64,000 nucleotides of DNA from Gymnorhina tibicen (GCA_013399875.1 VXAZ01001836.1:868001-932000), one strand, 5' to 3'. Positions 12,661 to 25,177 are shown, counted from the first letter of the stretch. The notes: generated by a model not told the origin, from the letters alone. Program-made: numbers and translations.

Positions 12661-12867
12661 ATGAGAGCGAGCACTGCAGACTGCCCTCCTCCTGTAGACC
12701 TGTCGCCTTCCCCCCCCCGCGACATTTTTTTTTTTCCCAAAAACTTTTTGAAGGAAATCAATGGATACCAAAGTGATCTGTTTATTTTTCTTTTTTTCTT
12801 TGCCTCCGCTGACAGTGGGAAATCACACTGGTCGCATCAAGGTGGTCTTTACACCCAGCATCTGTAA
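12661..12867 (+). other. Upstream ORF 2, overlapping the LTBP-1S start
   Basis: The ATG at 12661 opens a 68-codon frame that stops at TAA 12865-12867. It is out of frame with the main CDS and runs through the main ATG at 12761. If the mRNA includes 12661, ribosomes starting here could not reinitiate at 12761, so this would restrain LTBP-1S translation. The peptide is low-complexity (proline run, phenylalanine run) and shows no family. Confidence 0.35.
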
Positions 12868-12983
12868 AGTGACTTGTACCAAAGGCAACTGTCAGAACAA
12901 CTGTGAGAAGGGAAATACAACCACCCTCATCAGTGAAAACGGCCATGCTGCTGACACTCTGACAGCCACTAACTTCCGAGTAG
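12761..12983 (+). CDS. LTBP1: LTBP1 exon: LTBP-1S start, signal peptide and four-Cys segment
   Basis: The ATG at 12761 begins MDTKVICLFFFFSLPPLTVG, a short n-region with a hydrophobic core of a secretory signal peptide; cleavage near residue 20 is likely. This closely matches the known start of the short isoform. Then come NHTGRIKVVFTPSICK and four cysteines (residues 35, 39, 44, 48) forming the LTBP N-terminal four-Cys segment, with sequons at N21 and N52. The upstream frame is closed by TGA (12749-12751) and TAG (12695-12697), which fixes this as the first in-frame ATG. The start has G at +4 but T at -3, so its context is moderate. The exon ends at 12983 before GTAAGT (phase 1). For LTBP-1L the exon would begin at 12816, giving 168 bases, an exact multiple of three. 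Confidence 0.95.
12781..12815 (+). promoter_or_regulatory. LTBP1: Intra-exonic splice acceptor for LTBP-1L
   Basis: A long pyrimidine tract followed by gctgacag (AG at 12814-12815) precedes the conserved NHTGRIKVV coding sequence. Splicing here enters in phase 1, and the resulting 168-base exon also leaves in phase 1. Known biology: LTBP-1L mRNA is formed by splicing to an acceptor within the first coding exon of LTBP-1S. The exact AG is inferred from sequence strength and phase. Confidence 0.75.
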
Positions 12984-15900
12984 GTAAGTACCCTGAAACT
13001 GCATTTGTCCTTAGCTGTCCTCTCTTGACTAACAGAGGGAGGAGATGTTTTGTTATTAATACCAGTTGTGCATCTGTTACTCTTTGTTTGGAGGGCTCTG
13101 CTGAGTAGGAACCATTTTATGTTAGACATGCTTTCTGGTGTCCTTCGGAAATGTTCCCAAAAGTTCCTTTTGTGTCAGAGAAAAAAAGCTCCCATATTTT
13201 TCATCTGAATTTTCAGCTGCAGGGATGCAACGTGCTAAGCTGAAGTTTTTGGTAAAATTCCTCCCTCAGAGTTTGTGTTAATAAACAGGGAAAATGACAG
13301 ATTACACAAAAAGTTGTGTTTCCTCTTTTTTACTTGTTTAATATGTGTCAAATGCACATAAAATCTAGCGAACAGCTAACAGTGACTCTGTCTTCAAAAA
13401 TTTGTTCAGCAGTTCCTTAGAACTACAATCCTTTTTTAAACGTGCATCAGCTTAAAACTTTTCTTACTGCTGAAAGTAAATCAGATTTCATATTTGGCAT
13501 TTTTAGAAACTGAAATAATGTTAAGTTTAATTAAAGTTATTGAAGCCAGTAATTTCTTTGTTAATATTTATTCTTTCTGCTTGCTCAGTAACAGTATCAA
13601 TAGTATGCCAGACTAAACCCCACAACTGTTAGACTCTGTTGAAACAAATCTGAAAGCTACCTAGGATAACGATTAGCATATTTTAACTATATACTGTTCA
13701 GGCTTTTGTGTGCAAGTATTTGCCTTGCCTTTTAAATTAAGATATACAGATATATGGGCACATACCTAAACACTCTAAATTTGTCATTTCACGGTATGAT
13801 ACCCTGAACTGCTCTTGGAAAGTAATTTTGGAGTTATCCTGAAAATATCATAGTGTTGTTTTCTGAAAAAAATACCTTAATTATTTTGCAAATTTCTAGT
13901 CAAAGAATGCCAAATATGAACACTGTAATTTTAGTCTCCGTCTAAACATAGAGTTCAGGCAGTGCTGAGGCTGGCCAATATTGCCATTTTTCAAGTGCAG
14001 TGTATTTCATGCTCTGAGGGTGGGGGGGAAAAGCCATTCCAAATTATTTTTCTTTTCTTCTGGACAGATGATACAAAGAGCAGTTCCCTTTTTTAACACT
14101 CCTCCTAGGCTGTCAGACTGTGTGTGAAAGCCCTTGAAGTTACTAACTCATTCCTTCCTAGTATGCACATTTGTAAAAATGTGTATGTTTTGGACTAATC
14201 ATAAAACCAGTGTTTTGAAACATGAATAGACCAAATTTTGGGGTTTGTTTGTGGTTGTTTGGAGGCACAAAAAAAGAAAAGCATTTTGTAAAGGAATGGT
14301 AAATCTAATACTTTAAATTTGCGTTTACTGCCAATGCAGATTTTTACCAGTGTTTTGGCAAGAACCCCAACTAAGTAAGTTTTTTGTTTTAATTTTCTGA
14401 CTAGCATGAAAGGATAGGGTTATTCTTCCCCCCTTTCATTTGACCTAATTTTTCTATTGAAATTATGAAATGCTGGGAACAGGCAGTCATGTAATTTGTC
14501 TGCTATGTAAATCTGTGCTGTAACATGACCTTCTCTCAAATACTTGAAAACTTGGAGAGTGGAAATTGACCTGTGAAGACGTGTTCCACACCTTCCTTCC
14601 TGGCCTCAGTCCACGCAGCTCTGATGCACTGGGTACAGTGGGCTGCTAGAAACATTCAACAAAAGCAGCCTATAGTAGTAGTTGATGGAAAGATAAGGGA
14701 ATGTTATGTTTGAAAATGTATAAAAGCAAGTTGCTACACATGGATAAGGATTTTTAACCTGCCTGTTAGCTATCTTCCCTACTACATTTAAAAGACAAAA
14801 AGCATTTACCACAGCTCTAGGTGTTGTCATTTTCACAGAAGAATAAGAAGGTCTGAACTAGCACTTAAAGGCTCTCTAATTAAAAACAGAAATCCTGCAT
14901 GAACTTCTTAATAGCTAGAGAAGAGGGATCCAACACCTGTAGATTGAATTCTTTCACCAATCGCAGTTTTCAGAAGCTTCTGAATCAGAAATTGAAATAT
15001 ATACTACTGAAATAATTTTTTATATCTGTTCTCTAACTAGTGCCTCTCGCTAGCTTAGGCTTGTCCTGATGTCTTCTGATACATAAAGCAGAAGTAATTT
15101 GTGTCTTCCAAGATCATTAACTTTTGTTATATTTTTAACAATTGAATTATATTTAATTTGTGCTTTTTGCTTTTAAGACCCTGTTTTAACTTCTTTACTT
15201 ACTGTTAATCCAAAATGTGTGGAAATTCTTATTCAGATGACTTGATGTTTAGAAATGCAACCATGAAACAGAATGTCATGTCAGAAAATACATATTTAAA
15301 GCAATGAACAGCACTTTTTCAGTATGTTTTTTAAAAAATATTTTCTCTTCCTAAAACCAGAGGAGATAGTCACATGCCCTATTTGGAAAAGTTTTAAATG
15401 GATTTCTGTAGCAGAGCTGCATTCTAGTACATGAGATTGAATTTAGGTTCTCAGATGACAGATTAGTTAGACATCACTTTGCTTTGTTCTTAATAATAAA
15501 TTATTTCTAATAATGAGCCAGAGTAAATTTTTTTTGTTTCTTTTCAGCTTTGTGCTGAATTTTGTAAACACTGCATTTTCAGAGAGAATAAGTTGCAATA
15601 CATGTACTACAGCTACTCAAACTTTGTCATGGATTATTTCAGATTCTTAAAATGTGCTCAGTTTGTCAACTCAGCAGAAGCTTGGTAGCAGTGAGCTCAG
15701 GCAAGGAACAAATCCTGTTTCCTGAAAATTTTATACAATATGTATAAGCCATTAGAAACGAAAACGCACAACAAGGGACAGACTGGGGGGAATGGTGCCT
15801 TTCAGGTAGCTGAGATTTTTGGCTGTGGTGAGGAACAGCTCCTAGCTCTGCAACTGAAGGTGATGAAAGCTTGGTATTTAAAAGGAAGGACCTCTTTGAT

Positions 15901-16672
15901 TGCCAGGCTGCTTCAGTGAAACTTTGGGGGTTTTTTGCAGTTTCATTTTGTGAATGGGATATGTTGCAGTTAAACTAACCAACCTCTAACATTTCATTGC
16001 TTGGAGAATGAAAGCATTTAATCTGAGTGGAAATTTCTGCTGAATAGATGAATCTCATTATTCTGTTGGATTGATGCATGTGCAGTTTGTATGATATTTC
16101 AGTCCTGATATAGCTATAGAGGCTTGTAAAGCAGGGTCGATATGTGTGCATAGGAAAGGATAGGCATAGAGTAGCACATGAGGTTTCCGTCTCTTTCACT
16201 GTTGAAGTTACTCAGTGAGGTGTCCTGTTTCTACTCAAAATTAGTCCACATTCCAATTTTGAAATGAATTTTCTTCCTGTAAGGAGTGGGAGGACAGTGA
16301 CTAATTTGTAACTGTAAAATGAAGCAATAAGGAATTACTAAATGCCCAAATTAATACTTGCATGCTTTTCTATTTTTTTTCCACTATTTTGTATATATAT
16401 TTAATTATAGATTTACATTCTGTTTTTTCCCATGGGATCTATGCTTCATTCATTCAACAGGAATGACAGAACTTAGTAAAGGAAACAGTCACTTAATACT
16501 TAGGTTCTTGTTCACTGTTCATTTGCAGCCCCGCATCTCATTTAAAGCGGTTCATTCAAACTGTTCTAAATGAGAAGTCAAAGTTGCATGCTAGTCAGTG
16601 AAAGTGCATATCTTTCTGTAGAAATTTTGTGTCTGAGGACTTGGCAGTATCTGTGTCAAATAAGGAAACAAA

Positions 16673-17035
16673 ATCATAGAATTATAGAAGGGTTTGGCTT
16701 GGAAGATCATAGAGTTCCAACCCCCGGCCATGGGCAGGGACACCTTCCGCTAGACCAAGTTGCTCAGAGCCCTGTCCAGCCTGGATTTGAACACCTCCAG
16801 GGATGGGGCATCCACAGCTTCTCTGGGCAACCTGTGCCAGTGCCTCACCACCCTCACAGTAAAGAATTTCTTCCCCATTATTAATCTAAATCTACCCTCT
16901 TTCAGCTTAAAGCCACTCCCCCTTGTCCTTTCCATGCCCGTGTAAAAAGTCCCTCTCCAGCTCTCTTGTAGGCCCCCTTTAGGGTAAGCTGGAAGGCTGC
17001 TATAAGGTCACCTTGGAGCCTTCTCCAGGTGAACG
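16673..17035 (-). mobile_element. CR1 LINE 3' fragment, minus orientation
   Basis: On the + strand it reads atcatagaattatagaaggg at its left end, the complement of the CR1 3' tail. Then come 'ccatgggcagggacacctt', 'ccctgtccagcctggatttg', 'aacacctccagggatggggc', 'cacagcttctctgggcaacc', 'gtgccagtgcctcaccaccc' and 'gagccttctccaggtgaac'. This is the textbook CR1 3' region in reverse complement. It is 5'-truncated near 17035. The short frames at 16750-16935 on the minus strand are relics of it, not a gene. Confidence 0.95.
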
Positions 17036-20000
17036 TGGTGTCTTAAGTAAAAATGTATCTGGTCCTTCATATTTAATTGTAAATTTTGAAACTTTCAGCA
17101 TGGATCACAGTGACCTGGATATTCTGTACCCTGTTGCAATAATGCTCAAATTATGTTGCCTCTTGAATTTTGACACTTTTCCTATTGGAATTTTCTATCA
17201 AAAAATTTTCCAGCTTTACTGTGTTGACTCTGTATAAATGTTTTTAGATAATTGAGGTTGTCCAGAAGTTTCCAATTACGTATAGACAGAAACTTCCAAG
17301 AAGCAGCAGAAGCATTTTGCTCAGATTTTATTTGGTCTTCTGCTGAAAGCAATGAAAGAAAAGTTGACCAATATATTTTAAAACAATAGGTTATTCAAAG
17401 GAAATTTAGTAAGAAGACTCACTATGTAATTATTCTTCTTACAGAATTTCCTATCTAGGAAAGAGTTTAGAAAGCATAATTATTTAGAATTGTGAAAATT
17501 TAAAGCAGTTATTTTACAAAATGTTGATAGAACTCCTGAATTTTATTCAGACCTATGTGATCATGAATTACTGTTAGTGTTGTAGGAGTTACCATTGCTT
17601 TTTGTTCAAGCACTTCAGGTATTATCAAGGAATAGTGTTGGTTAAAAAACGGCAATTGCCTTTTGGCAAGGCAGCCAACTGCCTTTATCTGTAGATTACA
17701 TATGGCAGAAAGTCCAAGAGAAGTGATTGGTGTTTTCTTGCTGCCATTTAGTATGTATTAAAGTTGTTGTTTCTTTGCTCCAAATGATACCTTCTGCACA
17801 TGTCCTACCACACTGAAGAGGAACTGTAAGACTGTGACATTTGAGGCAGATATTTTAGTAACCTTTTGATGAACAGGCATATTGTAAATAGTATTGGAAG
17901 GCTAATTTGATGACATGTAAAGACATATAAAAGACCAACATCCTGTGGAGTATTTGTGTAGATTTGTGAGAATTTATAGTCACAGTCTCTTCTGGAAGCT
18001 TGTGAAGTACACGCTGTTCAATTTTTTACCCATTATATTTTACTCTTTTGTTTTACTGGGTTTAGTAAGAATTGCTAGAAGGGTAGCATGTTAGAAGAGA
18101 TGCTTTCTTCTCCATTTTGAAGTGGTGTTTGCTATTTGGTGAATGGCATCAGCGTGTGTAGGTAACCCATCATGTATGACCCATGTAACTCTGCCCAAAA
18201 CACTGTTCCTGTGGCTTCATCTGAGACTTAGCAGATGAACGTGTGGAGGATTTAAAATAATTGCTAGCACATGTCATGCAGATATTTTTTAAATTCCTTT
18301 TGGTAACATAAGTGAAAAGTGATTTTATTTTAATATTTTTAAAAATCTTTTATTTTCAACTTCATATGTTCCATCAGACAACTTAATTGAAGAGAAGCTT
18401 ATTTCTGGAATAACTACTTGGCTCAAGAACAGCATATGATAATTCCTAGTTAGCTTTTAAGTAGTATATTCTCTGTGGGTAAGAGTGAAGTGTTACTTTG
18501 AAATAGCTTTGAGGTTTGCACTTGAACTTGCAAATATGAAGAAGCTGTGATGCAAAAACCTTGCTATTCCTTTAGTATTATCACTTTTGTCCTTTTACTA
18601 TCTCTGGTAGGTACCTTGCAGCCTTATTTGGTAAAAGACTTGTTTCTACTGTTCTTGCAGTAATTATAATTTGTGCCTTGTCAGACTTTCTTGGTTTATG
18701 CTTTTTTTTCTGCCAGATGAAATAGTATTTCCTTTAACACACACGTGAAAATTTCAGAATTCTTGGACAACTTGGCTAAAATAATAACTTTTTAAACTTT
18801 CTGCAACAGTAGTCAAAGAATTTGGCCAGTCTGTCAGTGTGTGTGTCTCAGGAAAAAAAAAAGAAAAGGGCATTGGGATTTATCCACTGCTTTATCTGGT
18901 AATTTGAAGTTTAATCTGTACAAATGATGACTATGATAGAAATATTCATGCAGCAACATTGTAATAGCTGTAGCAAAATGAAGGCCAAGCATTTTTCCTC
19001 AGACAGTGAACTGAGTAGCTAAAATAATAAGGACAAATAACAGTGGGACTATTATTATGAATTATTCTTTGCCTTATAGAAGATACTAGGAAAAAAGGTA
19101 TTTCCTAGCCTGAAGAGCCAATGCAAAATGATTTGGGAGGAACCACTTATGACTATCAATTCAAAAGACATTTCTTTTTTCCAGTCCCCCTTTCTTCTAT
19201 AAATAAATTTGAGCTGACAGCAGAATGAATTAATTTACTTACAGTCCAGGTAGTGTAGTATAGGCTTTTCTAATCTGAAATACTAGTGGGCTACAATTCC
19301 ATCCTGTAACGTAAGCATACAATTGTATAGATTGAGCAAAGCTCAGGGTTTTAATGCATTTTCAATTATGTGCCTCCAATGCTCAAATTACAAGGAAAAA
19401 CTGTATTTTGAGGATTTTGGTTGTTTTGATATCCACGTCTGTTCAAAAAGAATGATTTCTTTCCCCCATGTATTTATCAGAACTTGTCATCAACAAATAG
19501 TTCTGGTTTCTACCATGGAGCTTACAGCATCTGTGAGCTCTTTCTTCATAATATTAAAATAATTATTCAACACTGACATCTTTACCTCAGATTCCAATGG
19601 AGGCCAGATGCTAATTGAAAGAAAAGAGATTGTTCAGTCACATGATTTTAATGAGGTTGAACTCATACAAGCCTGTTAGCAACTTGTTTCCACTCCCTTG
19701 CTCACCTTAAAGACTTCGGACCATCACCATGGAGCAAGAGTCCATCTGCTCTCAAAGTACTCCCCAAACCGCCCGTTACAGAGAACACAGGTTTTGGATG
19801 TGCAGTCATAGGAAAAACCACAAATGGAAATGGTACAAAACCCACACCTGCAGCCATTCAAAAACACATGGAGTATGTTTCCCTCAAAGTTAAAGCAAAA
19901 CAGAACACAAAGTTAAAATGCATAATGTTTTATTTTACTGTATATGGTTTTAATTTAAAGGGATTAGTTTATGTACATCTGACTTGAAGGACTGTAAAAA

Positions 20001-21046
20001 GAGAACTAAGAGTGCATTTATTTGAATGATTACATTGTTGCATATTCAAATAAACACAATACCTTGTACAGCTATAATTTTGTTATTGCTAAACTAAATG
20101 TCTTTGCACATACCTCACTGAAGATCAAGTATATGCAAGCTTTGGCTTAGAAAAGAAATTTACTCTAAATTATGCAAGTACAGAAGAAAGAGTCTGAAAA
20201 TTTTCTCTACGTGTTAAAATATGGCACATATCATTAATAGATTTCTTAGCAAATGGGTTTGTGTTTAATGTGTCCTTCAGGGCTTAGCACAGCCAGAAGG
20301 AAGCAAGCAGCTGTCACTGCTCTGTTGATCACAGTCTTTCCCCATTCAGCCTTTCTACTGTTTGTTCTGGTTTTTTATTCTGCTCCAGATAATTCTCATC
20401 TCTGTGCCTGTGTAGTCTGTAGAGCGTTCATCTATCCATTCCACCTGTAATTAGCTCTTAGATTTGAGTATCACTGTAATTGAGAGTCTTGTTTTGTAGT
20501 GTAGAGGCTCTGGGATTCCTGGATTTTTCTTTTGGAACACGAACTTTATCTGCGTTATGTACACACTTAAATTCAGTGAGTTTTCTATGTATCCATAAAA
20601 ACCTGTTAAGAGGGTGAACCAGGAACTTTCAACCAGGGGTTTATGAATGTGAATCAAATTGAAGTCTATGGGAGCTGTAAACTCTTTTTTTTTTTTCCCC
20701 CCGCTACTCTCTTTCGAAGTCTTGAGGGATACTAGTCAATGAATAGAAGGAAAATTTGATATTTGCTGATTGCACGGGAAGAGGATTGAGTTTTAAGAAC
20801 CCAGACAGAATATTTCTCATCTATATTTTATTCACCGAAATAATTTGTTCATTTCTCATTTTGGTTGTATTTTCAGTTTAATTTAAAGATGATAAGATGT
20901 GCTATTAAATCAAATTTTTGTGTTAGCTATTACTCAGATATTTCAAATTTAGAGGAACTTTTAGCAACTGTTCATCTCATAATTTAGGATTGAGTTCTTT
21001 GACTTCTCCCTGAGAGGGACTGCCTCTGTCCATAGGATATATAGGG

Positions 21047-21335
21047 CAGTGGCCTCCAAACTTTTTTGATTGCACATTCCTATCAGTAAAATATTTTTGA
21101 ACACTCTCCCCAATATTTATAAATTATATACACGTACTACTGCATATATAATCTATTTGTACATTATAAACTATAGACGAAATAGAAAGTAAAAATGCAT
21201 GAGAAAAAGACTAAGTGAACTCTTTTGAAAATTCATTTTATTTATTAATGGTACAAAACATATTTCTTTCCTGCATCCCAGTACATTTTCTGGCACACAG
21301 TGTGGGATGAGCACACCCTGCTTTGGAAACTGCTG
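21047..21335. mobile_element. hAT-like non-autonomous DNA transposon
   Basis: The left end CAGTGGCCTCCAAACTTTT and the complement of the right end, CAGCAGTTTCCAAAGCAGG, match at 10 of the first 14 bases, with all mismatches transitions. CAG-starting terminal repeats of the type CAGtGgttcCCAAAc are typical of hAT (Charlie-like) elements. The flanks atataggg (21039-21046) and gtataggt (21336-21343) agree at 6 of 8 positions, fitting the 8-bp target duplication of hATs. At 289 bp with no transposase frame it is a MITE-type copy. The exact family is not assigned. Confidence 0.7.
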
Positions 21336-22580
21336 GTATAGGTAACCAGGGGAGACCAGCTTCATAATATAAGCTGTAATACTACCTTTCTGTAGTTAAT
21401 GTGTCCATTGCATCCCTCTTATTTGTTGTTTGAATATATTAAACTCAGCCTGTTATGTTAGATGCTATATATGTAGGTGCTAAAACACCTTCTTCTGTCT
21501 AATCCGAGTTACACAGAAAGCCAGTTGTGGCAAGGAAGAAAAGGGATTTTTTCATGCTTGTACACATTTCAGCACACAGGGTTGGATACAACATTGTGGT
21601 GTGAAGCTTCTCAATGAGGTTGTACTCAGCTCTGGGGAATTTGGTGCATGGTTAAGTTGCTTGGAACTGGACACGACCAGGCAGAGCACTGATTGTGTTT
21701 TAGGTTTACACAGCTTGTGCAACAATTTATACAGCTATTATGGTTATAAGAACCACAATGTGTGGTGAAACTGGGTGTTTTTTAATGAATTTCCAACTGT
21801 ACATTCTCTGCAGAGTAATCTTTATTCTTCCTATTCACTAGCAGTGATTCTCCTCCTTTCCCCCTTCAGAACTCCAGGATATAAGTCTCTAGCTTTTCAC
21901 TGGTCTCCTATGACCTAATTTATTACTCAAACTCTGAACAATATCCATCCCATTCTCACATTGTGTCACCTCCTCAAGTTCAACTCCTTGGAAAACTTCC
22001 CAATTTCTTGTGATGTAGCCAGTGCCAGAAAATCATAGCATATGTTTTTCATGTTTTTTAACTATTCCATGAGCATTTGGATTATGAGCTATTATTTGTA
22101 TGTTAATGAATATCCAATTTAAAGAGTCTGTTCCTACTTTGTTCTTCTTGTAGATGTTCTTACACCAAAATGAGCACTGCAGTAATGTTACAGTAATCAG
22201 AGCACAGTCTCCTGATGTTTGGAAATTTTTGTCATGACTACAGTTTCTGTGGCTTTTCTTTTTCTATTTTAAACATAATTTCATTATTGGAGGATGTCTT
22301 GTGGTATGGTGGGATGCAGTAGATCAGTGTTTATAGACCATTTAGATCTAAGTTTGGGAGTTCATCTGGCTCACCAAACCATACTGAAATACCTCAGTCA
22401 AGAGCCTAGTAGTAAATGGGTGATGAGATGCACCCATATGGCAGGTTGGCCTGTGGATGTCCTTACTGGCCTGCTGGTCCAGCCTCTCTTCAGTGACAGA
22501 CCAGAAAACCTCAGGTAACAGCACTCCTAACTTGTGTTGCTCAAGAAGGCACAAAAGGTAAAATGGGAATGAATCTCAGC

Positions 22581-23168
22581 TGTTGTGGTTTAACCCCAGC
22601 TAGCAATTACCATGGAGCCACTCACTTCCTCATCAACACGACTGGGGAGAGAATTGGGAGGGTAAAGCTGGAAAACTCATGGGTTGAGATAAAGACAGTT
22701 TAATAGAGAGAGCAAAAAGCCATGCATGCAAGCAAAGTAAAACTAGGAATTAATTCACTGCTTCCCATGGGCAGGCAGGTGTTCAGCCATTCCCAGGAGA
22801 GCAAGTCTCCATCACATGTAATGGTGACTCGGGAAGACAAACATCATCACTCCAAATGTCCCTCCCTTTCTCCTTCTTCACCCCAGCTTTATATAATGAG
22901 CATGATGTCATATGGTCTGGACGACCCCTTTGGTCAGCTGGGGTCACCTTTCCTGTCTGTGTCTCCTCTCGATTTCCTGTGCATGCCCAGCCTCTTTGCC
23001 AGTGTGGAAGTGCACAAAGAAGAAAAGGCCTTGGCTCTGTGCAAGCCCTGCTCAGAAATAACAAAAACATCGCTACGTTACAACACTGTGTTCAGCACAA
23101 ACCCCAAACACAGCCCCATACCAGCCACTGTGAAGAAAATTAACTCTACCCTAGCTGAACCCAGCATG
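22581..23168 (-). mobile_element. Solo LTR of an avian ERVL-type endogenous retrovirus
   Basis: On the minus strand it begins near 23168 with text like TGCTGGGTTCAGCTAGGG and ends at 22581 with GGGGTTAAACCACAACA. This matches the end pattern of the abundant avian LTRs that start with a CAGCTGGGATAGAG-like block and close with GGTTAAACCACGACA. Between are a TTATATAAA promoter box (complement of 22888-22896), a CRE-like TGACATCA (22903-22910) and an ATTAAA signal (complement near 22700-22706). TCAGC at 22576-22580 and 23169-23173 is a probable 5-bp target duplication. No gag, pol or env sequence is present, so it is a recombination-derived solo LTR. The frames at 22722-23177 and 22783-23070 are incidental. 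Confidence 0.85.
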
Positions 23169-24184
23169 TCAGCTTAAATATCTGTTATTCAGTTGCCAGA
23201 AATGGTAAGGATGCTGATGTCCCTGGCCAGTGTCAGCTTTACTACTTTTGTGGTCTTCAGAGCCTTTGCGTAATAGATGCATGCCCAATGGCTGAAATGT
23301 TTCTTAGAACATTTTGCTGTTTTGTCTGATTGTAACCACGTAGTTACATGTCTAGGAGCAGCTCTTTTCTCTGCCTTATGCTACTGGGTGTTACTCTATG
23401 CAAGAGTCCAGTACGTTTCCTGGAAATAGCCTAATAGCAGAATAGGCTAGACCAGAGAATCAATTCACTGGCTTCTTCACACTGTAACAGTGCATGAGCA
23501 ATGACAGCCTAGTGTCATTATGGTCAAATTACTCATTAATCCTGTTGTCCTGAAAGGTGGGTAGGGCTCCTCAGCTGGTACCTGAAGGGAAGAGTATAGT
23601 CTGGAAGGATCCTGCAGCAATAAAGATGCTTGCTGTCCGTTGTTACCGATCCTTCTGTTGAATTCTTGTTCTGTTGAAAACGGGTGTGTTTCAATAACAT
23701 TAGCTAATCCGTGTTAGCTTTACACGTGCTCCGGCACACAAAACACTGTATGGAAGGGTAAGTCTTAAAAATGCTGGGAACATAGGAAGGTAGTTTTCAT
23801 CGGACACTGTGCACCTTGACTTCAGCATTCCCACTTTGATGATGGCAATTCAAAAGTTATTCAGAACTGCTTAAATTGATACCTATGAAGTCTTTATACT
23901 GCAGCATGCTTGTTTTAAACAAGAGTGTTAATTTGTTACACTTACACAGCCAGCTTTTCCTAGTTATTTTATTTCTGAGGAAGATAAATATCAATACACT
24001 AGAAATCTGAATAAATGTCTGGAGTAGCTTTTTTGTATGTGTTAGCATTGTTATCAGAGGTCTAACACTGGCCATTTGTAAAGCATTAATTCCTGATAAA
24101 CAGTAACTGGTGGGTTTTTGTTTCTCTTAGTATACTGAATCTAAGCCTAACTGTTGTGTTATACTCCAGTCTATCACAGTGATG

Positions 24185-24232
24185 TCTAATGAAGTCAATA
24201 GATTTGACACCTATGATCAGGGTAGGAGTGAC
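24185..24232 (+). repeat. Possible ancient amniote repeat remnant
   Basis: The short stretch containing 'aatgaagtcaatagattt' and 'atgatcagggtagg' resembles a widespread old amniote repeat with the theme 'gaagtcaatgg...' followed by 'gatcagg'. It is too short and diverged for firm assignment. Confidence 0.25.
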
Positions 24233-25177
24233 TCAGATGACTCCTTAGCAGTCTGTCTCCTTGCCTCCAAAAATAGTGTCTGAATCATCTCGGATATTGA
24301 GAATATTAGGAGTAGAGTTAGCACAGATTGACTAAGCATCATGTCTGCTAGTAAACATCCTTCTGTCAGTCATTTTGCAGCTACCATAATTTTTGCTATA
24401 CCCTTTCTATATTGACTAAACACAGCATTAGGTCATTTTCCATGGCACAGCATACACTTTATCTTTCTGATAGCCTTTGAATATTCTAAGGCTGTTTCTC
24501 ACCCATCCTGTTCTTTCCAGATTGTAACACTAAGAGTTTTATTAGCAGCTGTTGGTCAGATGGTGCTCATTTAAGTCACCTACACACAGGCCTGTGTTGC
24601 ATTTGACATGTCTGAGGATAGGTGGCTTATCACATGAGTTTGGAAGGATGTGATACAGGGCCAATGAGACTCCCATCCCATTGGGGACCGCAAATACCTG
24701 GGGACATATTGGATGTCTTTTGGTTGACTTTGTGTACACGTCTTCAAGTTACCAACATCCAGATTTTCTTCCTGAGCTGTTTTAAAGTACTGAGTTTAAA
24801 ACTGAGGAAGACAGATGAATAGTACAGTGAAATAATCTAGTGCACGTTCTTTCTGGATTTCTTGCTGATCGTGATGCTCGCTCAACAAATGTATATTTCT
24901 CTATAACATATTGCAGCCGCGTCCTTTATGATCTGAACTTGCTACCCAGATTTCAGTATCAGAGTGTTCCACACCTGACAGCGTAGCCTCCAATAGCTCC
25001 AAAAAACATGCATGGTCCAGACTGGAATAACATCACAAAGCTTGCTTATTTTGGCAGTAATTTGGTTTGCTTATCTGGTTAAATAGCAGTATTTACAATC
25101 ACATTCCCAAGTGGGGGTGCATTACTTTTTTTTAAAGATCCCTTGGTAATAATAGTTTAAAAATATAAGGCAAATTC

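Larger units (their letters stand above)
1..12815 (+). other. LTBP1: LTBP-1L intron and 5' flank of LTBP-1S
   Basis: No LTBP1-type exon is recognisable here. The stretch is AT-rich with short chance reading frames. Within it are a degraded CR1 (about 5560-6115), a 32-bp tandem duplication (5753-5816), a good CR1 (about 9335-9818), a nested AT-rich palindrome (about 9990-10047), an unidentified CpG-containing segment (about 10330-10980), and one candidate exon-like frame (1397-1651). Its right end is the acceptor AG at 12814-12815. The intron interpretation is inferred from the known LTBP-1L structure, because the upstream L-specific exons are not in the window. The last few hundred bases double as the presumed promoter and leader of LTBP-1S. 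Confidence 0.7.

Noticed and set aside
12782..13129. 115-codon minus-strand frame over the first LTBP1 exon
   Set aside because: It is the antisense shadow of the conserved coding exon, with no independent support.
16570..16945. Overlapping 61-104 codon frames on both strands
   Set aside because: They fall largely within the minus-strand CR1 and translate its non-coding 3' region.
22722..23177. 151-codon open frame, with overlapping frames on both strands
   Set aside because: It lies inside the solo LTR and its translation matches no retroviral or host protein; it is an incidental frame of the repeat.
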